The notes under the pieces are model-generated. The model searched no databases. It saw nothing but the letters and a program-made list of their open reading frames with translations, and was not told the origin of the DNA. 7,778 bases of DNA from Falsiroseomonas sp044341625 (GTDB lineage Bacteria > Pseudomonadota > Alphaproteobacteria > Acetobacterales > Acetobacteraceae): assembly GCA_044341625.1 (NCBI GenBank), contig JBIIRI010000158.1, forward strand, positions 1 through 7,778, in the 5' to 3' direction. Made by a program: the position numbers and the translations under genes. Every line of letters starts with the position of its first letter. Position 1 is the first letter of the stretch. Below, piece after piece: positions 1-6,877 of this stretch.

Positions 1-1469
1 TGTCGCTGGCGGACCGATGGCCGGGCTGGCCGCCGCTGGCCTTCCTCGGGCTCGCGCTGCTGCTCCGCGCGCCTGGCTTCCCGGCGGCGGTGCTCGACCC
101 GGATGAGGGACTCTACCTGGTCCAGGCCCAGGCCTGGCTTCGGGGCGGCTGGCCCTTTGTCGCGGTATGGGACATGCACCCACCCGGCGCGCCGGCGCTG
201 CTCGTGCCGGCGCTCGCGCTGTTCGGCGATCCGATTGTCGCGCTGCGGCTGGCGGGCGTCGCGGCCGTCGGGGCGACGGCCAGCCTGCTGCACGCGCTGG
301 CACGGCGGCTTGGCGCCGGGCCGGGCACGGCGCTGGCGGCGGGGCTGCTCTATGTCGCGCATTCCACCATACCGGGGGGGCTCGCGACCAATACGGAGCT
401 TCTCTTCGCCCCCTTCATCGCGCTGGCCGCGCTGCTGCTGCTGACGGAAGCACGGCGCGCGGCCCCACCCCGGGCGCGGGTGGTGTTCGCGGCCGGGCTC
501 GCGACGGGGATGGCGGTCTGGATCAAGCAGGTGGCGGCGCTCGAAGCCTCGGCGCTGTGGCTGACCATGGCGGGCTGCGCGCTGGCGGCCGGGCGGCTCG
601 GCCCGCGGCGGCTGCTGGGCCTCGCCGCGCTGTTCGCGCTGGGCGCGGGCGCGCCGAGCCTCGGCGTCGGGGCGGGGTATTGGGCGGCGGGGCAGGGCGA
701 GGCCTGGTGGCAGGCCAATATCCTCGCGGCGCTGCACTACGCGGGGCCAGGGGAGGAAGCGGCGGAGCTGCGACGGCGCCTGGTCGGCACGGTGCCGGCG
801 CTCGGGCCGCTGGTGCTGGCCGCGATCCCGGCCTGGCGCGAGCGACCCGCTCGGCTGTTGCTGCCCTGGCTCGCGGGCAGCGCGCTGGCGGTCGCAGCGC
901 CGCTGAAATTCTACGATCACTACATGCTGATCCTGGCCCCGCCGCTATCGCTGCTGGCCGCCTTCGGGCTGGCGGCGCTGGTGCGCCGCGCGGTGATGCC
1001 GGGGCTGCAGGCGCGCGGTTTCGCGCTGCTGGTGGCACTCGTCATGGCGATGCCCGTTGCGGGCATGCTGCTGCCCCGGCTGGCCGAGGGCATAGGCCTG
1101 CGCGGCGAGGACCCGGTGCGCGCCACCGCCCGCGCCGCCGCCGCCGCGCTGCGCCCCGGAGAGGCGCTGTTCGTCGCCAATTGGCATGCCGCGACCTATG
1201 CGCTGGCGGGGGTGCCGCCGCCGACGCGGCTCGCCTTCCCGGCGCATCTCTCGGGCCGTGACACGGCGCTGGCGGGGATCGACACCCAGGCCGAGTTGCT
1301 GCGCGTGCTGGCGCTGCCGCCCGGCGTGATCGTGGTCGATCCCGGCCGCTGGGGGCCGATCCGCGCCGAGGCCCGCGCGGCGATCGAGGCCGCACTGGCG
1401 CGCGACTATGTGCTGGCCGCGACAATCCGGGACGGCCCCGGCCCGGTGGAGGTCTGGCGGCATCGCTGA
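1..1469 (+). CDS. GT39-family (ArnT/PMT-like) integral membrane glycosyltransferase, 5' end cut
   Basis: Likely transfers a sugar from a polyprenyl-phosphate donor to an acceptor on the outer face of the inner membrane; donor and acceptor cannot be told from sequence. The reading frame is open from base 3 to the TGA at 1467-1469, giving at least 488 residues. A first hydrophobic helix (about bases 36-68) is followed by the acidic motif LDPDEGLYL (Asp codons 96-98 and 102-104, Glu 105-107), the catalytic loop position in GT39 enzymes, and then HPPGAPAL, a family-typical stretch. About ten further hydrophobic segments follow, including a KFYDHYMLILAPP stretch (about 904-945) typical of these proteins, then a soluble, probably periplasmic C-terminal tail (from about 1110). 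A GTG at 90 could serve as a start but would lose helix 1 and begin inside the catalytic loop, so it is rejected. Bases 1-2 are TG, so a start codon NTG may lie just one base outside the window. Probably cotranscribed with the downstream ligase. Family call good; substrate unknown. Confidence 0.85.
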   Translation, partial: SLADRWPGWPPLAFLGLALLLRAPGFPAAVLDPDEGLYLVQAQAWLRGGWPFVAVWDMHPPGAPALLVPALALFGDPIVALRLAGVAAVGATASLLHALARRLGAGPGTALAAGLLYVAHSTIPGGLATNTELLFAPFIALAALLLLTEARRAAPPRARVVFAAGLATGMAVWIKQVAALEASALWLTMAGCALAAGRLGPRRLLGLAALFALGAGAPSLGVGAGYWAAGQGEAWWQANILAALHYAGPGEEAAELRRRLVGTVPALGPLVLAAIPAWRERPARLLLPWLAGSALAVAAPLKFYDHYMLILAPPLSLLAAFGLAALVRRAVMPGLQARGFALLVALVMAMPVAGMLLPRLAEGIGLRGEDPVRATARAAAAALRPGEALFVANWHAATYALAGVPPPTRLAFPAHLSGRDTALAGIDTQAELLRVLALPPGVIVVDPGRWGPIRAEARAAIEAALARDYVLAATIRDGPGPVEVWRHR

Positions 1470-1492
1470 GCCCGGCCCATCATGCCCGCCCC

Positions 1493-2986
1493 ATGCCGAC
1501 CGGCACCCTCACCGAGTTGATCGAGACCACCGCCGCCCTGCGCCCCAATGCCACGGCGCTGCCCGGCTTCACCTGGGCCGAGGCCGCGTCCGCGGTCAGG
1601 CGAATCGCGGCTGGGCTGGCGCGGCAGGGGATCGGGCCGGGGGACAGCGTGGCGCTGTTCCTGCCGAACCGCACGGGACTGCTGCTGCTGCTGCTGGCGC
1701 TGGCGCGGCGCGGGGCCTGCGCGGTGCTGCTCAACACAAGGTTCCGGGCCGGGGAGCTCGGGCCGCTGCTGGCACGGGCGAAGCCTTCGGCCATCGCCTT
1801 GGCGCGGGATTTCGCCGCCGTCGATGCGGGCGCGATCCTGGCCGAGGTGCCGGCCGAATCGCGCGCCACGCTGCGCTTCGCGATCGGGGTGGATGGCGCA
1901 GGGGCGGGGCAGGTCGCGGGTCTGCCCGTGGTGCCGCTGGATGCGCTGATGGACGGCGCGGAGGCGCCGGATGCAGCCACCCCGCACGCCGCCTGCCTCA
2001 CCTTCACCACATCGGGCACCACCGCCGGGCCGAAGCTGGTGCTGCACCGCCAGCACGGCATCGCGACCCATGCGCGGGATGTCGCGGCGCGGATCGGCAC
2101 GGATGCGCCGGGCGCAGCGTTCCTCGCCGCCGTGCCGCTCTGCGGCACCTTCGGGCTGTCGGCGGCGATGGCGGCGATGGCCGGGGGGGCGGCGATCCAC
2201 CCGATGGAACGCTTCGACGCCACGGCCGCCGAGGCGCTGATCCGCCGCGCCGGCATCACGCATCTGGTGGGCGGCGACGACATGCTGCTGATGCTGGCGG
2301 AGGCCGCACGCACCCCCTTCGCGCCCTTCGCCTTCACCGGCTTCGCCAATTTCCACGGCAAGGCCGACCGCGTGATGGCGGAATCGGCGCGGCTGAACCT
2401 GGCGGCGCGGGGTGTCTATGGCAGTTCGGAGGCCCAGGCGCTGTTCGCGTTGCAGGACCAGCACGGGCCGCACGCCATGACCGGCGGCGGCACCCCCGCC
2501 AGCGCCGAGGCCGGCTTCCGCATCGCGGCGAATGGGGAGCTGCTGTTGCGCGGGCCATCGCTGTTCGACAGCTATCTTGGCGACCCGGCGGCGACCGCGC
2601 GGGCGCGGGACGCCGATGGCTGGTTCCGCAGCGGCGACCTGGCCACCGCGCAGCCCGATGGGCGCGGCTTCGATTTCGCGACGCGGGCGGGCGATGCGCT
2701 GCGCCTCGGCGGCTTCCTGGTGGCGCCTGAGGAGATCGAGGCCTTCCTGCTGACCCAGCCCGGCATCCGCGCCGCGCAGGTGGTGGCGCATGAAGGCCGC
2801 GCCGTCGCCTTCGTGATCGCCGGGGATGGCTTCGAGGAAGCCGCGACCCTGGCCGCCTGCGCGCGCGACCTCGCGCGCTTCAAGCTACCGGCGCGGATCG
2901 TGGCGCTGGAGGCCTTCCCGACCACCGATGGGCCCAACGGGCAAAAGATACAGCGCGCGAAGCTGCGCGAGATGGCAGCGTCTTGA
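1493..2986 (+). CDS. AMP-dependent synthetase/ligase (acyl-CoA ligase type, class I adenylate-forming)
   Basis: A 497-residue cytoplasmic enzyme that should activate a carboxylic acid with ATP to an acyl-AMP and pass it to CoA or another thiol. The phosphate-binding loop TSGTTAGPK is at residues 173-181. The YGSSE motif (A5) is at 309-313, and SGDL, holding the ribose-binding Asp382, is at 380-383. The hinge region has R398, D401 and GGFLVAPEEIE at 406-416. The C-terminal catalytic lysine is K485 in NGQKIQR. All core motifs are present, so it looks active. The N-terminus (LIETTAALRPNATAL) is the usual opening of the family, supporting ATG 1493, although no clear Shine-Dalgarno sequence precedes it. 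It sits 23 bases after the glycosyltransferase stop and overlaps the next gene by 4 bases, implying translational coupling. Length is at the short end for acyl-CoA ligases. The acid substrate cannot be predicted; a fatty, aromatic or other small acid is possible. Confidence 0.9.
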   Translation: MPTGTLTELIETTAALRPNATALPGFTWAEAASAVRRIAAGLARQGIGPGDSVALFLPNRTGLLLLLLALARRGACAVLLNTRFRAGELGPLLARAKPSAIALARDFAAVDAGAILAEVPAESRATLRFAIGVDGAGAGQVAGLPVVPLDALMDGAEAPDAATPHAACLTFTTSGTTAGPKLVLHRQHGIATHARDVAARIGTDAPGAAFLAAVPLCGTFGLSAAMAAMAGGAAIHPMERFDATAAEALIRRAGITHLVGGDDMLLMLAEAARTPFAPFAFTGFANFHGKADRVMAESARLNLAARGVYGSSEAQALFALQDQHGPHAMTGGGTPASAEAGFRIAANGELLLRGPSLFDSYLGDPAATARARDADGWFRSGDLATAQPDGRGFDFATRAGDALRLGGFLVAPEEIEAFLLTQPGIRAAQVVAHEGRAVAFVIAGDGFEEAATLAACARDLARFKLPARIVALEAFPTTDGPNGQKIQRAKLREMAAS

Positions 2987-4377
2987 ACACCGCGAAGGAT
3001 CCCCGCGCGGTGGCGGCGATCGTCGCCAGCGCGCTGTTCATGCAGAACCTGGATGCCAGCGTGGTCGCCACCGTGCTGCCGGCGATGGCGCGCGACCTGG
3101 CGGTGGACCCGGTGCATCTCTCGGTCGCCATCACCTCCTACCTCGTGGCGCTCTGCGTCTTCATCCCGGTCTCGGGCTGGGTGGCGGACCGGTATGGGGC
3201 GCGACGCGTCTTCATGCTGGCAATCGTGGTCTTCACCACGGCCTCCGCGCTGGTCGGGCTGTCGCAGGGCCTGGCGTCCCTGGTCGCGGCGCGGGTGCTG
3301 CAGGGCGTGGGCGGGGCGATGATGGTCCCGGTCGGGCGCCTTCTGCTGCTGCGCCGCGTGAGCAAGGAAGAACTGGTGGTCGCCATGACCTGGCTCACCA
3401 TGCCCGGCCTGCTCGGCCCGGTGCTGGGCCCGCCGGTGGGCGGGCTGCTGACGGATGCCTTCTCCTGGCGCGCAGTGTTCTGGCTCAACATTCCCGTCGG
3501 CATGCTGGGCCTGGTGCTGGTCTGGCTGTTCATCCCCGATGTGGAAAAGCAGGACCCCGGCCCGCTGGATGCGAAGGGGCTGACGCTGTGGGGCGCGGCG
3601 CTGGCCTGCGGCATGGCGGGGCTGGAGACGGTGGGGCGCGGCATCGCGCCGGCCTGGTTCGCGCCGCTGATGCTCGGCATCGCCGTCGTCTCAACCCTGC
3701 TGGCGGTGCGGCATTCGCGGCGCGCGGCGCGGCCGGCGGTGGACCTGTCCCTGCTGCGCTTGCCGAGCTTCGGCGTTTCCATGGGTGGGGGCAGCCTGTT
3801 CCGGGTCGGCGCCTCCACCCTGCCGTTCCTGCTGCCGCTGAAGCTGCAGATCGTCTTCGGCCTGTCGGCGAGTGCGAGCGGGCTGATCACCTTCGCCACC
3901 GCGCTCGGCGCCTTCGCCATGAAGCCGCTGGTCCGGCCGCTGCTGAAGCGCTTCGGCTTCCGCGCGGTGCTGGCCTTCAACGGCGTGCTGGCGGCTGCGG
4001 GGGTCGCGGTCTGCGCGGCCTTCACGCCGGATTGGCCGATCGCGGCGATCTTCATCGTGCTGGCGATGGGCGGGCTGACGCGGGCGCTGCAATTCACCTC
4101 CCTCGCCACGCTCGGCTTCGCCGATGTGCCGGCGAACAAGCTGGCCCCCGCCACGGCCATGTCGGGCACGGTGCAGCAACTGGGCCAGGCGCTGGGGGTG
4201 GTGCTGGGCTCCCTGACGCTGGAAGCCGCGATGCTCGCCACCGGCGCCAGCGCGCCCGGCGCGCGCGAATTCGCCATCGGCTTCCTGGTCGCGGGGGTGG
4301 TGGTGCTGGCCTCCATCCCCTCCGCGCTCCGGATGCGGCCCGAGACGGGGGCCCAGGTGTCGGGCCACCGGGGGTAG
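2983..4377 (+). CDS. MFS permease, DHA2 family (MdtD/HsrA-like), drug:H+ antiporter type
   Basis: A 464-residue inner-membrane protein, probably a proton-driven exporter. MFS signatures appear in order: motif D1-like LDASVVATVLP at residues 23-33, motif A GWVADRYGARR at 65-75, motif B RVLQGVGGA at 104-112, and the antiporter motif C GPVLGPPVGG at 145-154. About 14 hydrophobic segments can be counted, with an extra pair between the two halves, as in DHA2. By memory, residues 104-185 (GGAMMVPVGRL, then a P-G-x-x-GP-x-LGP stretch, then NIPVG) read very like E. coli MdtD, which has a similar length. The TTG start at 2983 overlaps the ligase stop as TTGA and gives an N-terminal length like MdtD. 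GTG 3010 is an alternative, with AAGGA at 2995-2999 in front of it. Motif C favours export, but the substrate is unknown. No membrane-fusion or outer-membrane partner gene is adjacent, so if it exports it may act alone. Confidence 0.9.
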   Translation: MNTAKDPRAVAAIVASALFMQNLDASVVATVLPAMARDLAVDPVHLSVAITSYLVALCVFIPVSGWVADRYGARRVFMLAIVVFTTASALVGLSQGLASLVAARVLQGVGGAMMVPVGRLLLLRRVSKEELVVAMTWLTMPGLLGPVLGPPVGGLLTDAFSWRAVFWLNIPVGMLGLVLVWLFIPDVEKQDPGPLDAKGLTLWGAALACGMAGLETVGRGIAPAWFAPLMLGIAVVSTLLAVRHSRRAARPAVDLSLLRLPSFGVSMGGGSLFRVGASTLPFLLPLKLQIVFGLSASASGLITFATALGAFAMKPLVRPLLKRFGFRAVLAFNGVLAAAGVAVCAAFTPDWPIAAIFIVLAMGGLTRALQFTSLATLGFADVPANKLAPATAMSGTVQQLGQALGVVLGSLTLEAAMLATGASAPGAREFAIGFLVAGVVVLASIPSALRMRPETGAQVSGHRG

Positions 4378-4378
4378 G

Positions 4379-4393
4379 GGCGCGCGGCGCGCC
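4379..4393 (+). terminator. GC-only hairpin directly after the MFS stop codon
   Basis: Bases 4379-4384 (GGCGCG) pair perfectly with 4388-4393 (CGCGCC) around a three-base loop, starting one base after the TAG at 4375-4377. A six-pair all-GC stem here could slow or end transcription of the three-gene unit. No T-run follows, so it is not a classical intrinsic terminator, and short GC palindromes arise often by chance in DNA this GC-rich. Confidence 0.3.
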
Positions 4394-4396
4394 CTG

Positions 4397-4426
4397 GTCC
4401 CGCCCTCCCGAAGGCGAGAGGGGGAC
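4397..4426. repeat. Imperfect inverted repeat in the gap before the hydroxylase gene
   Basis: Arms 4397-4407 (GTCCCGCCCTC) and 4416-4426 (GAGAGGGGGAC) match at 9 of 11 positions around an eight-base loop. A related string, GCCCTCTTCCCG, follows at 4441-4452, echoing GCCCTCCCG at 4402-4410. CCCTC/GAGGG palindromes of this look are common dispersed intergenic elements in alphaproteobacteria (general knowledge, not checked here). It may be such an element or part of a terminator. No T-run follows. Confidence 0.35.
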
Positions 4427-4498
4427 GGCTTCTTGCGCTTGCCCTCTTCCCGAACCGCCCCAACCCGGCAGATGATGGGACGGAGAGAACGCATCCCC

Positions 4499-4504
4499 GG
4501 GGGA
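4499..4504 (+). promoter_or_regulatory. Shine-Dalgarno sequence of the hydroxylase gene
   Basis: GGGGGA ends eight bases before the ATG at 4513, a normal spacing, and supports that start. A second purine stretch, GGAGAG at 4482-4487, has no in-frame start codon at a suitable distance. I could not recognise a convincing promoter in 4378-4498. Confidence 0.55.
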
Positions 4505-4512
4505 AACAGGCC

Positions 4513-6822
4513 ATGGCGAAGTTCGGATTGAGCCAGTCGGTGCGGCGCGTCGAGGATCCCCGCCTGCTGACCGGCAATGGGCGCTACACCGACGATATCG
4601 ACCTGCCCGGCCAGGCGCATGGCGTGGTGCTGCGGAGCCCGCATGCCCATGCCCGCATCACGGCGCTGGACACCGCGCCGGCGCTCGCCATCCCCGGCGT
4701 GCTGGCGGTGATCACGGGGCGCGACCTGGAAGCGGCGGGGCTCGGCCCCGTGCCCTGCGTCATCCCGCTGAAGAACAAGGACGGCTCGCCGCGCGCCGAC
4801 ACGCCGCGGCTGGCGCTGGCGACCGACACGGTGCGCCATGTGGGCGACCCGGTTGCCTTCGTGGTGGCGGACACCCCGCAGGCCGCCCGCGACGGCGCGG
4901 AAGCGATCGGCGTCGACTACGACATCCTGCCCGCCGCGACCGACCTCGCCACCGCGCATGAGGCCGGCACGCCGCAGGTCTGGGCGAGCGCGCCAGGGAA
5001 CATCGCCTTCGACTGGGAAGCGGGCGACAAGGCCGCGACGGATGCGGCCTTCGCGCGCGCGGCCCATGTCACGCGGCTGACGGTGGTGAACAACCGCGTC
5101 GTCGTCGCCAGCATGGAAGCCCGCGCGGCGGTGGCGGCGTGGGACGGCGACCGCCTGACGCTGCACACCAACACCCAGGGTTCCTGGCTGGTCCGCAACC
5201 TGCTGGCGAATGTGGTGTTCAAGATCGATCCCGCGACGGTGCGGGTGGTGACGCCCGATGTCGGCGGCGGCTTCGGGATGAAGCTGTATCTCTACGCCGA
5301 ACATGTCCTCGTTGCCTTCGCCGCGCGCCAGATCGGCCGCCCAGTGAAGTGGGCCAGCGAACGGACGGAAGCCTTCCTGTCCGACACGCATGGCCGCGAC
5401 AACATCACGCTGGGTGAGCTGGCGACGGATGCGAATGGCCGCTTCCTCGCGCTACGGACGAAGAACTGGGCGAATATGGGCGCCTATCTGAACACCTTCG
5501 CGCCCTTCATCCCGACCGGCGCCGGCACCAAGGTGCTGGCCAGCGTCTATGGGTTCGAGGCGATCCACGCCAATGTGCTGGGCGTGCTGACGAACACCGT
5601 GCCGGTCGACGCCTATCGCGGCGCCGGGCGGCCGGAATCGAACTACCTGGTCGAACGGCTGATCGACACCGCGGCGCGGGAACTCGGCATCGACCGCATC
5701 GAGCTGCGCCGGCGGAACATGGTGCCGCAATCGGCGATGCCCTACGTCACCGCGATGGGCCAGCGCTACGACAGCGGCGATTTCGCGCAGCTCTTCGGCA
5801 CCGCGCTCAAGAAGATCGACTGGAACGGCTTCGAGACACGGCGCGCGGAAGCCGCCGCGCGCGGCAAGAAGCGCGGTATCGGCGTGGCCTATTACCTGGA
5901 AGCCACCGGCGGCAGCGCGACGGAGAATGCGAAGGTGGTCTTCGCCGATGACGGCATGGTCGATGTCTATGTCGGCACGCAATCCACCGGCCAGGGCCAC
6001 GAGACCGCCTATGCGATGCTGACGCATCACGAACTCGGCGTACCGCTGGAGAAGATCCGCGTGAAGCAGGGCGATTCCGAGACGCTGCCCGATGGCGGCG
6101 GCACGGGCGGCGCGCGCAGCCTCTATTCCGAAGGCCAGGCGATCCTGGTGACGACCGCGAGCGTGGTGGAGAAGGGCAAGCAGGCCGCCGCCGAGCATCT
6201 GGAAGCCGCCGTCGCCGATATCGAATTCACGCCGGCCGAAGGCCGCTTCGCGGTGGCGGGCACGGATCGCGCGGTGGGCATCCTTGATCTGGCGGCGGCG
6301 CAGCGGCGGCGCGTGGCGGCGGGGCAATCCGCCATCCTGCTCGACGCGATGGAGACCGCGAAGATCGAGGCGCACACCTTCCCCAATGGCTGCCACGTGG
6401 CAGAGGTGGAAGTGGACCCCGAGACCGGCGTGGTGAGCGTGCCGCGCTATATCGTCGTGGACGATGTCGGCCATGCGCTGAACCCACTGATCGTGCGCGG
6501 CCAGGTGCATGGGGGCGTGGCGCAGGGGCTGGGCCAGGCGCTGATGGAGCGCACCTCCTACGACAATGGCAGCGGGCAGCTGCTGTCGGCCTCCTTCATG
6601 GACTACGCGGTGCCGCGCGCGGACGACCTGCCGGATATCGACGTGGACCTGATCGAAGTGACCTGCGAGACCAACCCGCTCGGCGTGAAGGGCGCGGGGG
6701 AAGCGGGGGCGGTGGGCTCGCCGCCGGCGGTGATCAACGCGCTGGTGGACGCGCTGGGCGGCAAGGTGGTGGACATGCCGGCGACCCCGGAAAGCGTGTG
6801 GAAGGCGCTGCACGCCGCGTAG
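4513..6822 (+). CDS. Xanthine dehydrogenase-family molybdopterin-binding subunit (form II CoxL-like)
   Basis: The 769-residue large subunit of a molybdenum hydroxylase, the part that holds the molybdopterin cytosine dinucleotide cofactor and hydroxylates an aldehyde, aromatic heterocycle or similar substrate using water. The N-terminal aldehyde oxidase/xanthine dehydrogenase a/b-hammerhead domain spans roughly residues 15-130 (GNGRYTDDIDLPGQAH), followed by the two cofactor-binding domains. Visible motifs are DVGGGFGMK at 249-257, AYRGAGR at 367-373, GTQSTGQGHET at 488-498, GGTGGARS shortly after, and KGAGEAG with the presumed catalytic Glu730. AYRGAGR is the form II signature; true CO dehydrogenases (form I) carry AYxCSFR with the Cys that binds copper, so CO oxidation is not supported. 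Length is normal for the family. The gene normally sits with iron-sulfur and FAD subunit genes, but none is adjacent: a permease lies upstream and a convergent gene downstream. It starts 135 bases after the MFS gene, so it may have its own promoter. Substrate unknown. Confidence 0.93.
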   Translation: MAKFGLSQSVRRVEDPRLLTGNGRYTDDIDLPGQAHGVVLRSPHAHARITALDTAPALAIPGVLAVITGRDLEAAGLGPVPCVIPLKNKDGSPRADTPRLALATDTVRHVGDPVAFVVADTPQAARDGAEAIGVDYDILPAATDLATAHEAGTPQVWASAPGNIAFDWEAGDKAATDAAFARAAHVTRLTVVNNRVVVASMEARAAVAAWDGDRLTLHTNTQGSWLVRNLLANVVFKIDPATVRVVTPDVGGGFGMKLYLYAEHVLVAFAARQIGRPVKWASERTEAFLSDTHGRDNITLGELATDANGRFLALRTKNWANMGAYLNTFAPFIPTGAGTKVLASVYGFEAIHANVLGVLTNTVPVDAYRGAGRPESNYLVERLIDTAARELGIDRIELRRRNMVPQSAMPYVTAMGQRYDSGDFAQLFGTALKKIDWNGFETRRAEAAARGKKRGIGVAYYLEATGGSATENAKVVFADDGMVDVYVGTQSTGQGHETAYAMLTHHELGVPLEKIRVKQGDSETLPDGGGTGGARSLYSEGQAILVTTASVVEKGKQAAAEHLEAAVADIEFTPAEGRFAVAGTDRAVGILDLAAAQRRRVAAGQSAILLDAMETAKIEAHTFPNGCHVAEVEVDPETGVVSVPRYIVVDDVGHALNPLIVRGQVHGGVAQGLGQALMERTSYDNGSGQLLSASFMDYAVPRADDLPDIDVDLIEVTCETNPLGVKGAGEAGAVGSPPAVINALVDALGGKVVDMPATPESVWKALHAA

Positions 6823-6830
6823 CTCGGGGC

Positions 6831-6863
6831 GCCGCGTCCGGGCACATTACGGCCGGACGCGGC
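6831..6863. terminator. Perfect 11-bp hairpin between convergent genes
   Basis: Arms 6831-6841 (GCCGCGTCCGG) and 6853-6863 (CCGGACGCGGC) are exact reverse complements around an 11-base loop. The stem begins eight bases after the hydroxylase TAG (6820-6822), and TTT follows at 6864-6866 on the + strand. Fourteen bases separate it from the end of the minus-strand gene (stop complement at 6878-6880). Position and stem strength suit a shared terminator for both genes. On the minus strand no T-run follows, so termination is best supported for the + strand. Confidence 0.7.
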
Positions 6864-6877
6864 TTTCGAGAGAAGGT

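Noticed and set aside
374..380. A seven-G tract (and another at 2183-2189) as phase-variation sites
   Set aside because: Both frames are intact, and seven-base G runs are expected by chance in DNA this GC-rich. They are only worth keeping in mind as possible sequencing-error spots.
1679..1696. Six CTG codons in a row as a slippage-prone repeat
   Set aside because: It encodes a leucine run in a hydrophobic segment of the ligase; changes by whole triplets would not shift frame, and CTG is the dominant Leu codon here.
2826..4475. A 549-codon + strand frame overlapping the MFS gene
   Set aside because: It is an Arg/Gly/Ala-rich shadow in another frame; the MFS frame carries all the recognisable motifs.
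3691..5391. A 566-codon open frame on the minus strand across the MFS and hydroxylase genes
   Set aside because: It is antisense to two clear family members, rich in Arg/His/Gln low-complexity sequence with no domain, and is expected from GC-rich codon bias. The same holds for minus-strand frames at 1406-2791, 3138-4577 and 5452-6813.
4513..6822. Aerobic CO dehydrogenase large subunit (coxL)
   Set aside because: The active-site loop reads AYRGAGR rather than the AYxCSFR of true CO dehydrogenases, and coxM/coxS are absent.
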